64,000 nt of DNA, from the NCBI GenBank assembly GCA_963761655.1, contig CAVXHI010000002.1:930001-994000 (forward strand). Reading direction: 5' to 3'. Under the pieces are notes generated by a model. The model saw only the letters and a program-made list of their open reading frames with translations. It was not told the origin of the DNA and made no database searches. This stretch comes from RYN-122 sp963761655 (lineage in GTDB: Bacteria > Actinomycetota > Actinomycetes > Mycobacteriales > SCTD01). Positions 39,649-48,750 of this stretch are shown in pieces; position 1 is the first letter of the stretch, and the number at the start of each line of letters is the position of its first letter. A program made the position numbers and the translations under genes.

Positions 39649-41570
39649 CCCTGCGCGTACGGCGGCCCCATCTCCCGCAGCGACGCGTACTGGCGCTCGT
39701 CCTCGACGCCCTCCGCGACGCACGACAGCCCGAGCTGCGAGGCGAGGTCGATCACGGCCTTGACGATGACGCGGTCGTCCTGCTCGTCGGGCAGGCCCGC
39801 GACGAAGCTCTGGTCGATCTTGACGATCGACACCGGGAACCGCCGCAGGTACGTCAGGGACGCCCAGCCCGTCCCGAAGTCGTCGATCGCCAGCCGGACA
39901 CCGCGGTCGGCGAGGCGCTGCAGGGCGAGCCCGGCGGCGGGCGCGCTGCTGACCAGCGCCTGCTCGGTCAGCTCCAGCACCAGTCGCTCGGCCGGCAGCC
40001 CGCTGGCCTCCAGCGCGGCGTCGACCTTGCCCGGCAGCTCGGCCGTGACCTGCGCGGCGCAGACGTTGACCGCCACCTCGAGGTCGACCCCGAGCCCGTC
40101 CCGCCACTGGACGACCTGCTCGACCGCCCGCTCCAGGACGACGTCGTCGAGGCCCGGCAGCAGACCGCTCTCCTGGGCGACGCCGAGGAAGGCGCTCGGC
40201 AGCAGCAGGCGGTCGTCGTCGTCGCGGACCCGCAGCAGCGCCTCCACGCCGATCACCCGGCGGCTCCCGAGGTCGACGACGGGCTGGTAGTGGACGACGA
40301 CGCGGTCCTCGACGAGGGCCCGCCCGAGCAGGTGCTCGACCCGGCTGCGCTCGGCGGCCCGCTCGCGCATGGCCTGGTCGAACACCTCGAAGCGCCGCTT
40401 GCCGAGCTGCTTGGCCCGGTACATCGCGGTGTCGGCGTCGCGGACGAGGCCGTCGGCGCTGCCGCGCGAGCCGGGCTCGGAGAAGGCGACGCCGACGCTC
40501 GCGCTCACCAGGACCTCGTCGCCGGCGAACGGGAACGGCGCGCTGACCGCCCGCTCGATCCGCCGGGCCACCGCCACGCCCTCCTGCCGGTCGGCGAGCC
40601 CGGGGCAGACGACGACGAACTCGTCCCCGCCGAACCGCCCGACGGTGTCGCCGCGCCGGGCGGCGCCGCGCAGCCGGCCCGCGGCCTCGACCAGCACCTG
40701 GTCGCCAGCGGCGTGCCCCAGCGCGTCGTTGACCAGCTTGAAGCCGTCGAGGTCGACGAACAGGACGGCGGTGGTGGTGGCCTCGGGCCCCTCCAGGGCC
40801 GCCTCGAGCCGGGTCAGCAGGAGCGGCCGGCCCGGGAGGTCGGTGAGGGGGTCGTGCAGGGCGAGGTGGCGCAGCCGCTGCTCGTCGACGTGGCGCTCCG
40901 TGACGTCCTCCACCTGCACGAACAGCAGCGGGTCGTCGCCCCCGAGCAGCCGGGTGGTGGTGACGAGGACCTGCCGCACCTCGCCGTCGACGGCCCGCAG
41001 GCGCAGCGGCGCCCGGGTGGCCAGCGAGCCCCGCCGCAGCCGCGCGACGTCGTCCTCGTGCAGGAGGTCGTCGGGCAGGCCGCCGACCAGCTCCTCCGGC
41101 AGCCGGCCGACCAGCGCGGCCAGGGCGGCGTTGACGTGGACGATCCGGTCCTGACGGTCGAGCACCGCCAGTCCCGTGACGCCCGCCTCGAAGGCCGCCC
41201 GGAAGCGCCGCTCGCTCTCGCGCACCCCCCGGCGGGCCAGCACCGCCTCGGTGACCTCGACGACGGCGAGCTGTGCGTGGCCACCGTCGGCCGGGGCACC
41301 CCGGACCGCGACCCAGCGCTCGTCGTCGCTGCTGAGCCGCAGGTAGACCGGCCCGCCCCGCGTGCCGGCGGCCACCTCGCCGAGCAGCCGCGCCGCCCGC
41401 TCCCGGTGCTCCGGGTCCAGCCGCGGCAGCAGGCTGGTGCCCGGCCCGGACGCGCCGACGTGGTCGAACACGAGCTGCACGGCCGCCCGGTTGCCGTACA
41501 CCAGGGTGCCGTCGGTGGCGACCACGAGGACGGCGTGGGGCGACGTCTCCAGGAGCGTCCCGAGGTCCAC
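39585..41570 (-). CDS. PAS-GGDEF-EAL cyclic-di-GMP signalling protein
   Basis: This 661-residue cytoplasmic protein has two N-terminal PAS domains (about 5-120 and 120-240), then a diguanylate cyclase domain with an intact GGDEF (RFGGDEFVV). A C-terminal phosphodiesterase domain has the EAL motif in VIGVEALLRV, plus TEQAL and DDFGTGWASLTYLRR. Both catalytic signatures look complete, so it may make and break c-di-GMP. There are no membrane helices. TAGGGT lies six bases before the GTG start. Confidence 0.93.
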   Translation of the reverse strand: MDLGTLLETSPHAVLVVATDGTLVYGNRAAVQLVFDHVGASGPGTSLLPRLDPEHRERAARLLGEVAAGTRGGPVYLRLSSDDERWVAVRGAPADGGHAQLAVVEVTEAVLARRGVRESERRFRAAFEAGVTGLAVLDRQDRIVHVNAALAALVGRLPEELVGGLPDDLLHEDDVARLRRGSLATRAPLRLRAVDGEVRQVLVTTTRLLGGDDPLLFVQVEDVTERHVDEQRLRHLALHDPLTDLPGRPLLLTRLEAALEGPEATTTAVLFVDLDGFKLVNDALGHAAGDQVLVEAAGRLRGAARRGDTVGRFGGDEFVVVCPGLADRQEGVAVARRIERAVSAPFPFAGDEVLVSASVGVAFSEPGSRGSADGLVRDADTAMYRAKQLGKRRFEVFDQAMRERAAERSRVEHLLGRALVEDRVVVHYQPVVDLGSRRVIGVEALLRVRDDDDRLLLPSAFLGVAQESGLLPGLDDVVLERAVEQVVQWRDGLGVDLEVAVNVCAAQVTAELPGKVDAALEASGLPAERLVLELTEQALVSSAPAAGLALQRLADRGVRLAIDDFGTGWASLTYLRRFPVSIVKIDQSFVAGLPDEQDDRVIVKAVIDLASQLGLSCVAEGVEDERQYASLREMGPPYAQGHLFGAAVPPGAVPALVAASG

Positions 41571-41576
41571 CGGACG

Positions 41577-41582
41577 ACCCTA
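41577..41582 (-). promoter_or_regulatory. putative leaderless -10 (TAGGGT)
   Basis: Minus-strand TAGGGT lies six bases before the GTG of the GGDEF/EAL gene. Confidence 0.5.
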
Positions 41583-41618
41583 CGGGCGCCCCCTGCAGCC
41601 GGGAAGGCCCGGAAGGAC

Positions 41619-41624
41619 CAGACT
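41619..41624 (+). promoter_or_regulatory. putative leaderless -10 (CAGACT)
   Basis: CAGACT lies six bases before the GTG at 41631 of the photolyase gene, with no ribosome-binding site. Confidence 0.45.
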
Positions 41625-41630
41625 GGTGCG

Positions 41631-43100
41631 GTGACCACGCGGTGGCTGTTCGCCGACCAGCTCGGCCCGCAGTTCCTCGACGCCCCTGACCAGCCGGCGC
41701 TCCTGGTCGAGTCCACGGCGGTGTTCCGACGTCGCCGGTTCCACCGGGCGAAGGCGCACCTGCTCCTGGTCGGGCTGCGGCACCGGGCCCGCGAGCTCGG
41801 CGACCAGGCGACGTACCTGCGGGTCGACACCTACGACGAGGCGCTGGCCCGGGTGCAGGGTCCGCTCAGCGTCGTGCAGCCGACCTCGTACGCCGCCGAC
41901 CGGTTCGTGCGGGAGCGCGGCATCGAGGTCGTCCCGGAGGGCCGCGGCTTCGCCACCACCCGCGAGGAGTTCAGCACCTGGGTGAGCGGGCGCAAGCGCC
42001 TGCTGATGGAGGACTTCTACCGCTGGCAGCGTGTCCGCTTCGACCTGCTCATGGACGGCCGGGAGCCTGCGGGCGGGCAGTGGAACCTCGACCACGACAA
42101 CCGCGAGCCACCGCCGAAGCGGCCGACCCTCGGGCTGGTCGACCCCTGGGAGGTCGTGGAGGACGACGTCGACGCCGAGGTGCGCGAGGACCTCGACCGG
42201 ATGGTGCGCGACGGGACGGCGTCGTTCGTGGGCGAGGACCGGCCGCGCTGGTCGCCCGCGACCCGCTGGGAGGCGGTGGCGGCCCTGCAGCACTTCGTCG
42301 AGCACCGGCTCGCCACCTTCGGTGCCCACGAGGACGCCATGCTCGACCGCGACCCGTGGATGAGCCACAGCGTCCTGTCCCCCGCCATCAACCTCGGGCT
42401 GCTGCACCCGCTCGAGTGCGTGCAGGCCGCGGAGCAGGCCTACCGCGAGGGCAGGGCGCCGCTGAACAGCGTCGAGGGCTACGTCCGCCAGGTCATCGGC
42501 TGGCGCGAGTACGTCTGGTCGCTGTACTGGCACTTCCCGCCCGACTACCGCCGCCGCAACGCGCTGCAGGCCACGCACGACGTCCCCGACTGGTTCCGCG
42601 AGCTCGACCACGGCGCCGTGACGGCGAACTGCCTCAGCAGCGTCCTGCGCGACCTGTCCGAGCGGGGCTGGGTGCACCACATCCCGCGCCTCATGGTCCT
42701 CGGCAACTACGCCCTGCAGCGCGGCTGGGACCCCGCCCAGGTCACGGCCTGGTTCCACGAGGTCTTCGTCGACGGCTACGACTGGGTGATGCTGCCCAAC
42801 GTCACCGGCATGAGCCAGCACGCCGACGGCGGCCTCATGACCACCAAGCCCTACGCCGGGGGCGGCGCCTACATCAACCGGATGAGCGACTACTGCAAGC
42901 CGTGCGCCTACGACCCCAAGGTGCGGGTCGGCCCGACGGCCTGCCCGTTCACCGCGGGCTACTGGGCCTTCCTGGACCGCAACGAGGAGCGGCTGTCGGG
43001 CAACCAGCGGATGCGCCAGCCACTGACCGGCCTGCGCCGGCTGGCCGACCGCGAGGCGCTGGTCCTGCAGGAGCGCGAGCGGGGCGACGCCGCCCCCTGA
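41631..43100 (+). CDS. FeS-BCP class photolyase / cryptochrome
   Basis: This 489-residue flavoprotein belongs to the photolyases with an iron-sulfur cluster (PhrB-like, (6-4) type), which repair UV lesions using blue light. It opens with WLFADQLGPQFLD, contains FYRWQRVRFDLLMDG and GGQWNLDHDNR, and has the FAD region VEGYVRQVIGWREYVWSLYW. Cluster ligands are NCLSS and the later cysteines in SDYCKPCAYDPKVRVGPTACPF, giving four. A strong hairpin terminator follows two bases after the stop. Confidence 0.93.
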   Translation: MTTRWLFADQLGPQFLDAPDQPALLVESTAVFRRRRFHRAKAHLLLVGLRHRARELGDQATYLRVDTYDEALARVQGPLSVVQPTSYAADRFVRERGIEVVPEGRGFATTREEFSTWVSGRKRLLMEDFYRWQRVRFDLLMDGREPAGGQWNLDHDNREPPPKRPTLGLVDPWEVVEDDVDAEVREDLDRMVRDGTASFVGEDRPRWSPATRWEAVAALQHFVEHRLATFGAHEDAMLDRDPWMSHSVLSPAINLGLLHPLECVQAAEQAYREGRAPLNSVEGYVRQVIGWREYVWSLYWHFPPDYRRRNALQATHDVPDWFRELDHGAVTANCLSSVLRDLSERGWVHHIPRLMVLGNYALQRGWDPAQVTAWFHEVFVDGYDWVMLPNVTGMSQHADGGLMTTKPYAGGGAYINRMSDYCKPCAYDPKVRVGPTACPFTAGYWAFLDRNEERLSGNQRMRQPLTGLRRLADREALVLQERERGDAAP

Positions 43101-43101
43101 T

Positions 43102-43133
43102 CCCGGCCGGCCCCGGGCAGGGGGCCGGCCGGG
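43102..43133 (+). terminator. hairpin terminator, 13-bp perfect arms
   Basis: CCCGGCCGGCCCC (43102-43114) pairs perfectly with 43121-43133 across GGGCAG. It lies between two convergent genes and could stop transcription from both sides. Confidence 0.78.
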
Positions 43134-43140
43134 GGGTCGG

Positions 43141-43413
43141 CTAGGGGCGGCTGCCGTGCTCCTGGATGCTCCCGCCCTGGGCGTCGTCGGTCGGGCCCAC
43201 GGCGGCGGCCTGCTCGAGCCCGCCGCCCGACTCCTCGCCGCTGTCGGCCGAACGCTCGCCGAGGTCCTTGCGCAGGGCCTCGCGGGCGGGCGTCTGGCCG
43301 TCGGCGCCGGTGGTGGTGCCGTGGCCGGGGTCGGTGTCGACGTCCTCGACCTGGTCGGCGCCGCGGACGCCGCTGTCGGGCACGGGGACGTGGTCTGCGT
43401 TCGGAGTGGTCAT
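43141..43413 (-). CDS. small acidic disordered protein, 90 aa
   Basis: This protein is rich in Gly, Asp, Glu and Thr, with no hydrophobic core and no motif (GADQVEDVDTDPGHGTTTGADG). It looks intrinsically disordered. Two other short proteins of similar composition are found at 47009 and 55304. Function unknown. It follows the terminator of the photolyase on the opposite strand. Confidence 0.65.
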   Translation of the reverse strand: MTTPNADHVPVPDSGVRGADQVEDVDTDPGHGTTTGADGQTPAREALRKDLGERSADSGEESGGGLEQAAAVGPTDDAQGGSIQEHGSRP

Positions 43414-43423
43414 GTCCCGGCCC

Positions 43424-44299
43424 CTACCCCGCGGGCAGGGCGTCGAGCACCTGCACGAAGGCCAGCGGCGGCGACAGCGAGGTCGGGGTGCCGGGCAGGT
43501 GCACCAGACCGGCGGGGCGCCACCAGAACAGGTCCGGCGACAGGCCGCCCGGTCCCTGCTCCCACAGCCGCTCGGCGTTCACCAGCAGGGCCTGCGCGAC
43601 GTCGAGCGCGGCTGCCCGCGTCGTCAGCGGCGCGGCCAGCAGCAGGTGCCGGGTCGGGAGCGCGACCAGGGCGCCGGCCGCCCCGACGTCGAGCAGCTCG
43701 CCGAGCCGGTGGACCTGGCTGCCCGCGAACGGCGACGACGTCGTCACGGCCACGACACCGTCCGCCCCGACGTCGACCGGCTCGACCGAGGGCTGCTCGA
43801 CCGCGAGCGCCTGCGCCCGGCCGCGCAGGAGCAGCTCCTGCACCGGGACGTCCCAGCCCTCGGCGACGGCCGCGGGGACGGGCGCGAGGGCGCCGGAGGT
43901 GTCGACGTGCAGGACCTCGACCAGGTGGTCGCACAGCGCGGCGTGCACGCCCTCGCCGGTGAGGACCGAGCCCTCCGACTGCACGCGGGTGCGCAGCAGC
44001 GGCCCGGCGGCGTCGTACCGCTTGAGGTCGGCGCGCGCCTCGGACGCGACGGCGAGGGCGTCCATCGCCTCGAGCAGGACGCCCTCCCACTGCTTGCGCG
44101 GCAGGAGCAGGCAGCGGGCGCGGAGGTCGTCGACGGCCACCTTGCCGTTGAGGCGTCGGCCCCGGACGTCGACGCACTCGCCGTCGTAGGACAGGACCGA
44201 CAGCCCCAGGCGCTCGCAGGCCACGCGCAGGGACCCGGCGAAGTCGTCCTCGGCGGAGAGCTCGGTCCTGCGGCTGCGCAACCAGTCGAGGGCGCTCAG
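43424..44299 (-). CDS. hypothetical protein, 291 aa, probable CTG start
   Basis: This is a soluble protein with no recognised family. It opens SALDWLRSRRTELSAEDDFAGSLRVACERLGL, then VLSYDGECVDVRGRRLNGKVAVDDLRARCLLLPRKQW, and ends with strands around PTRHLLLAAPLTTRAAALDVAQALLVNAERLW. There is no ATG or GTG near the beginning of the frame. The CTG at 44299 forms a CTGA with the stop of the acyl-CoA synthetase, copying the GTGA overlaps seen elsewhere. A TTG at 44281 is the alternative. It is co-transcribed with the synthetase. Confidence 0.72.
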   Translation of the reverse strand: MSALDWLRSRRTELSAEDDFAGSLRVACERLGLSVLSYDGECVDVRGRRLNGKVAVDDLRARCLLLPRKQWEGVLLEAMDALAVASEARADLKRYDAAGPLLRTRVQSEGSVLTGEGVHAALCDHLVEVLHVDTSGALAPVPAAVAEGWDVPVQELLLRGRAQALAVEQPSVEPVDVGADGVVAVTTSSPFAGSQVHRLGELLDVGAAGALVALPTRHLLLAAPLTTRAAALDVAQALLVNAERLWEQGPGGLSPDLFWWRPAGLVHLPGTPTSLSPPLAFVQVLDALPAG

Positions 44300-45831
44300 T
44301 TGACCTGCCGCTCCCGGTCGGCCCAGAACTCCTGGCGCAGCTTGAACTTCTGCACCTTGCCGGTCGCGGTGCGCGGGATCGCGTCGCGGAACTCGACCGA
44401 CGTCGGGGACTTGTACCCGGCCAGCCGGGACTTGCAGTGCGCGATCAGGTCGGCCTCGGTGGCCTCGCCGGACAGCACGACGAGGGCCTTGATGGTCTCG
44501 CCCCACTTCTCGCTCGGCACGCCGATGACCGCGACCTCGGAGACGGCCGGGTGGCTGAACAGGCAGTCCTCGACCTCGATCGACGACACGTTCTCGCCCC
44601 CGGTGATGATGACGTCCTTCTTGCGGTCGCTGATGGTCAGGTAGCCCTCGCCGTCCACGCTCCCGCCGTCCCCGGTGTGGAACCAGCCGCCCTCGAGCGC
44701 GGCCGCGGTCTCCTCCGGCTGCTGCCAGTACCCCTCCATGACGACGTTGCTGCGCATCAGCACCTCGCCGTCGTCCGAGATCCGGACCCGGCAGCCGATG
44801 CCGGGCATGCCGGCGCGGGCCAGCCGCGGGGCGCGCTCCTCGACCGGGAGGTCGTCCTCCTCGGACCGCTGCCGGTTGACCGTGAGGAACGGCGAGGTCT
44901 CGGTGAGGCCGTAGATCTGGGTGAACTCCCAGCCGAGCTCCTCCTCGATCCGGGCGATGGTGCGGCTCGGCGGCGGCGCGCCCGCGCAGATGACGCGGAC
45001 GGCGTCGCGGCCCGGCACCTCGCCCTCCCAGGTCTGCGCGGCCTCGAGCACCGACGCGACGACGGCGGGGGCGGCGCACAGGACGGTGACGCCGTACTTC
45101 TCGACCCGGCGCAGGATCTCGGCACCGTCGATCTTGCGGATGACGACCTGCGGCACGCCCATCCCCGTCATGGCGAACGGCATGCCCCAGCCGTTGGCGT
45201 GGAACATCGGGAGCGTGTGCAGGTAGACGTCGCGGTCGGTGACGCCCGCGTGGAGGGCGAACGTGACGGCGTTGACCCAGATGTTCCTGTGGGTGATCTG
45301 CACGCCCTTGGGCCGCGCGGTGGTGCCGCTCGTGTAGTTGATCGTGGCGGTGGTGTCCTCGTCCGGGTCCTCCCAGGCGACCGGCTCCACGCCCTCGCGC
45401 ACGAGCACGCGGTCGGACTCCTCGCCCAGCACGATCCGGTGCCGCGCCGTCACGTCGGACAGAGCGGCGTCGACCTCGGGGTCGACCAGCAGCACGTCCG
45501 CCCCGGCGTGCTCGACGATGTAGGCGACCTCGTCGCGGCTGAGCCGGAAGTTCACCGGCACCAGCACCCGGCCCCAGGTCGTGACGCCGAAGAACAGCTC
45601 GAGCAGGCGGGCGCTGTTGTGGCTGACCACCGCCACCCGGGCGCCCCGCTCGACGCCGAGGGCGTCCAGGCCGGCGGCGATCGCCCGGGCGCGGACCGCG
45701 AGCTCGCCGTAGGTGACCGTGCCCAGACCACCGTCCTGGTGCGCGCCCGGCTCGTCGACCGCGCCCGGCCGCAGCGGGTAGCACTGCTCCGCCCGGTCGA
45801 GGAAGTCGGCGGTGGTGAACGGCACCTTCAT
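44296..45831 (-). CDS. AMP-dependent acyl-CoA synthetase
   Basis: This 511-residue ANL-superfamily ligase activates a carboxylic acid to its acyl-CoA via an adenylate. The P-loop motif is INYTSGTTARPKGVQITHRN, followed by FTQIYGLTETSPF and the hinge region YLTISDRKKDVIITGGENVSS. The catalytic lysine is in RTATGKVQKF. Overall it resembles medium- or long-chain fatty-acid ligases. An AGGAG site precedes the ATG. The acid substrate is not determined. Confidence 0.93.
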   Translation of the reverse strand: MKVPFTTADFLDRAEQCYPLRPGAVDEPGAHQDGGLGTVTYGELAVRARAIAAGLDALGVERGARVAVVSHNSARLLELFFGVTTWGRVLVPVNFRLSRDEVAYIVEHAGADVLLVDPEVDAALSDVTARHRIVLGEESDRVLVREGVEPVAWEDPDEDTTATINYTSGTTARPKGVQITHRNIWVNAVTFALHAGVTDRDVYLHTLPMFHANGWGMPFAMTGMGVPQVVIRKIDGAEILRRVEKYGVTVLCAAPAVVASVLEAAQTWEGEVPGRDAVRVICAGAPPPSRTIARIEEELGWEFTQIYGLTETSPFLTVNRQRSEEDDLPVEERAPRLARAGMPGIGCRVRISDDGEVLMRSNVVMEGYWQQPEETAAALEGGWFHTGDGGSVDGEGYLTISDRKKDVIITGGENVSSIEVEDCLFSHPAVSEVAVIGVPSEKWGETIKALVVLSGEATEADLIAHCKSRLAGYKSPTSVEFRDAIPRTATGKVQKFKLRQEFWADRERQVN

Positions 45832-45868
45832 CGAGCGGCTCCTGGGACGCGGCGGCAGTCCCCGGACC

Positions 45869-46906
45869 CTACGACGACACGAGCTCCCGGGTGCGCTCGG
45901 TCACAGGCGCGGCGGCCTGCTGACCGGTCGCGATGCCGGCGAGCCAGACGCTGAACCAGCCGAGGGCTGCGCCGGCGACGTCGTCGACGACGTAGTGCCA
46001 GCCGAAGTAGATCGTCGACAGCACGGTCAGGACCAGGTAGCCCCACATCGCCCAGCGCACGGCCGGCGCGAGCCGCATGCGGTGCGCGACGAGGGCGGCG
46101 GTCAGCACGATGCCGACGTGCAGGGAGGCGAAGGCCCCGATGCCGTGGATGACGTCGGTGGCCCACGGGTCGGTGAGGACCTCCACGCGGTTCTGCAGCA
46201 GGGTCTCCTGCAGGCCGGTCACGCTCGTGACGGGGAGGTCGCTGAACAGGCCGGGACGGGCGTAGACCGGGCCGAGCGTCGGGAGCAGGTAGTAGCTGGC
46301 GCCGCCGACCGCCCAGCAGATGCCCATGGCCGTGACGTACCAGGCCCCGCGCGCGGAGTCCCGGCTCCAGACCAGGCTGGCCGCGAGCGACAGCGGCACG
46401 AACAGCAGGAAGGCGACGTAGACGAACGACAGGACGTGCGCGGAGACCCCGGTGCCGAGGACGGCGTGCAGCACGGACGACGGCGCGTGCCCGAGGAACA
46501 GGAAGCGGTCGAGCTTGAGCATCCAGCCGTCGTCGAGGCCGTCCCGCGCGAACGGGACGTAGCTCTTGATGTTCCGGTAGGCCACGTACGTCACGTAGAA
46601 GCTCATCAGCCCGACGCCCACCAGGACCAGGCGCTCGGCGGACCAGCGGTCCTTCAGCACCTGGCGGTACGCCGGGCGCAGCCCGCCTGCGGTCCGGCGT
46701 CGCCAGAGGGTGCGCGGCAGGACGTCGGCGCTCAGGAAGATCAGCACGATCAGCGGCAGGCGCACGTACGCCGGACCGGCGATCCCGTCCGGGTCGCGCA
46801 GCGGGAGGCCGAGCAGGGCCGCACCGAGCACCATGGCGGTCGCACTGACGCCGGCGACCACCACCGCAGCGGTGTAGGGGCGCGCAGCCGAGAGGTCCAC
46901 GGACAT
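45869..46906 (-). CDS. PAP2-family membrane phosphatase / inositolphosphotransferase-like
   Basis: This 345-residue membrane protein has about eight helices. The PAP2 signature is split as ASLHVGIVLTAALVAH and GWHYVVDDVAGAALGW, with the catalytic His in the first and the His/Asp pair in the second. The PSGH block is replaced by ASLH, the pattern of AUR1/inositolphosphotransferase-like members. It probably acts on a lipid phosphate at the outer membrane face. CACACT lies six bases before the ATG. Confidence 0.86.
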   Translation of the reverse strand: MSVDLSAARPYTAAVVVAGVSATAMVLGAALLGLPLRDPDGIAGPAYVRLPLIVLIFLSADVLPRTLWRRRTAGGLRPAYRQVLKDRWSAERLVLVGVGLMSFYVTYVAYRNIKSYVPFARDGLDDGWMLKLDRFLFLGHAPSSVLHAVLGTGVSAHVLSFVYVAFLLFVPLSLAASLVWSRDSARGAWYVTAMGICWAVGGASYYLLPTLGPVYARPGLFSDLPVTSVTGLQETLLQNRVEVLTDPWATDVIHGIGAFASLHVGIVLTAALVAHRMRLAPAVRWAMWGYLVLTVLSTIYFGWHYVVDDVAGAALGWFSVWLAGIATGQQAAAPVTERTRELVSS

Positions 46907-46912
46907 ACGGAG

Positions 46913-46918
46913 AGTGTG
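46913..46918 (-). promoter_or_regulatory. putative leaderless -10 (CACACT)
   Basis: Minus-strand CACACT lies six bases before the ATG of the PAP2 gene. Confidence 0.4.
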
Positions 46919-47008
46919 CCCCAGGTGACACCGACATGACCGCCGGGTGACGGGCGCGTCGGGGGGTAGGCAGGTGCCGTTGACCACACGCAGGACGAAG
47001 GAGCACCG

Positions 47009-47170
47009 ATGAGCACCCCTGAGCGACCGCCCTACGACGCCCGCACCGGCGACGGCGACCCCCTCCACGACCCCGCCGCGGTCGGCGAGGCCAGCGTGGA
47101 CGCGCCCGACGGCGACGGCGGCGCCGTCCCGGCCGACGAGGCGGAGCGCGCCCACCAGCACCGCGGCTAG
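47009..47170 (+). CDS. small acidic disordered protein, 53 aa
   Basis: The ATG at 47009 follows a GAAGGAG ribosome-binding site and opens a 53-residue frame rich in Asp, Gly and Ala (ARTGDGDPLHDPAAVGEASVD), ending in HQHRG. It has no hydrophobic core. Composition and size match the proteins at 43141 and 55304. Function unknown. Confidence 0.6.
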   Translation: MSTPERPPYDARTGDGDPLHDPAAVGEASVDAPDGDGGAVPADEAERAHQHRG

Positions 47171-47190
47171 TCCCCGGCCCGGTGCCGGGC

Positions 47191-48750
47191 TCAGCGGCGG
47201 ACCCAGACCTCCGCGAGCCCGGTGCGCCGGCTGACGGCCACCCGCGTGAAGCCCGCCTCGAGCTGGGCCAGCACCGGGCCGGCCAGGCGGAGCTGCCGCT
47301 CCGACGCACGCCGGCGCCCCTCCACGACGACGACGTCGACCGCGGGCGCCGCGAGGTCGATCGCGGGCGGCACCGACCACAGGCCCCGTCCGGTCGGGTC
47401 GACGGCCCGCCGCGGGTCGGTGCCGGCGCGGAACCGGGCGGGGAAGTAGTCCAGGACCGCCTCGTAGTGGCCGGCGTCGACGCTGTCGCGGAGCACCGCC
47501 ACCCGGCCCAGCTGGTGGCGCAGGGCGTCCCGGTAGGCGTTGCGCACCTCGCCACCACCCGGCGGGTCGCGCCAGAGCTGGACCTTCACCATCACGCTGC
47601 CGCGCGGGACGGCGTCGGCCACGGACAGCAGCTCGGCGACGTCGCGCTGGTACCGCGCCTCGACCGGCGCCCGCAGCACCCCGACCGCGACGGCGGAGCC
47701 CAGGACCGCCACGACGACGGTCCCCTGCAGCACCCGCCGCGGCGGGGCGGCCGCGGCCCAGAGCAGGAGCAGCAGCGGCGGGAACAGGCTGATCCGGTCG
47801 TTGAGGAAGCCGTACTGGGGCCCGTACCGCTCGGGGGACAGGAAGAACCAGGCGGTCACGAGCAGCGCCGTCGCGGCCAGGGCCTGCCGCTCCGGGCCGC
47901 CCTGCCGGCGTCGCAGGGCGGCGACCGCGAGCGCGAGCAGCACGACGGCGACCGTCCCCGACGCCCAGACCTCGAAGCGCGAGTACGCCACCAGCGGCGC
48001 CTTGAGCAGCAGGAGGCCCTCGAGCAGCTCGCGCAGCGGCGTGCGCTCCGCGGTGCCGCGGTCCGCGGCCCCGGACGCAGCGAACCGCGCCGTCAGGACG
48101 AGGACGGGGAGCGCGGCCAGGCCGACCGGCAGCACGTGGCGGCGCAGGGCCGGCCCCCGTCCGCGGTCGTCGGCCCGGAGCCGGAGCAGCCCCAGGACGC
48201 CCACGAGCAACGCCGCCACGAGGAACGGCAGCAGGTGCGCCGACCAGGTCAGGAGCAGCAGGGCAGCCAGGCCGGCCGTCGCGCCGCGGCCCCACCCGCC
48301 GCGCTGCCGCAGGGCCAGACCGACGACCAGCAGGGCCAGGACCAGCCCGAGGCACAGGTTGTAGAAGCCGTAGGTGAACAGGTAGTGCGGGGTGAAGGGC
48401 ACGGCGACGACCGCCAGCCAGCCCGCCCGCCGGTCGACCCCCCGCAGGGCGTACCGCAGCGCCAGCGGCAGCCCCACGACGTACGCCGCGACGAGCGCCT
48501 TCTCCGCGCCGTCCGGGCCGACCAGCCGGAGCAGCCCGGCCAGCAGGAGGCTGGCCAGCAGGTTCGGCACCGGGGTGAGGTCGATCCGGTACAGCGACTG
48601 CAGGAACGGGTCGCGCGGGTGGGCCAGGACCCAGCCGCCGGCGAGGTGGGCCGGCCCGTCCACCGTGATGACCCGCGGCAGCAGGGCCAGCACGAGCAGC
48701 TCGACCCCGACGGCGAGGAGAAGGGGGAGGTCGTCGCGGCTGGGCCTCAC
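47191..48750 (-). CDS. multi-spanning membrane protein, GT-C glycosyltransferase-like
   Basis: This 519-residue protein has about eleven membrane helices and a C-terminal soluble domain of about 130 residues. The first extracytoplasmic loop has ITVDGPAHLAGG, whose Asp recalls the catalytic Asp of GT-C glycosyltransferases that use lipid-linked sugars. An aromatic-rich loop (FFLSPERYGPQYGFLNDR) comes later. It may add sugars to a wall polymer or protein, but the family is not certain. It overlaps the sirtuin gene by GTGA. Confidence 0.75.
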   Translation of the reverse strand: MRPSRDDLPLLLAVGVELLVLALLPRVITVDGPAHLAGGWVLAHPRDPFLQSLYRIDLTPVPNLLASLLLAGLLRLVGPDGAEKALVAAYVVGLPLALRYALRGVDRRAGWLAVVAVPFTPHYLFTYGFYNLCLGLVLALLVVGLALRQRGGWGRGATAGLAALLLLTWSAHLLPFLVAALLVGVLGLLRLRADDRGRGPALRRHVLPVGLAALPVLVLTARFAASGAADRGTAERTPLRELLEGLLLLKAPLVAYSRFEVWASGTVAVVLLALAVAALRRRQGGPERQALAATALLVTAWFFLSPERYGPQYGFLNDRISLFPPLLLLLWAAAAPPRRVLQGTVVVAVLGSAVAVGVLRAPVEARYQRDVAELLSVADAVPRGSVMVKVQLWRDPPGGGEVRNAYRDALRHQLGRVAVLRDSVDAGHYEAVLDYFPARFRAGTDPRRAVDPTGRGLWSVPPAIDLAAPAVDVVVVEGRRRASERQLRLAGPVLAQLEAGFTRVAVSRRTGLAEVWVRR

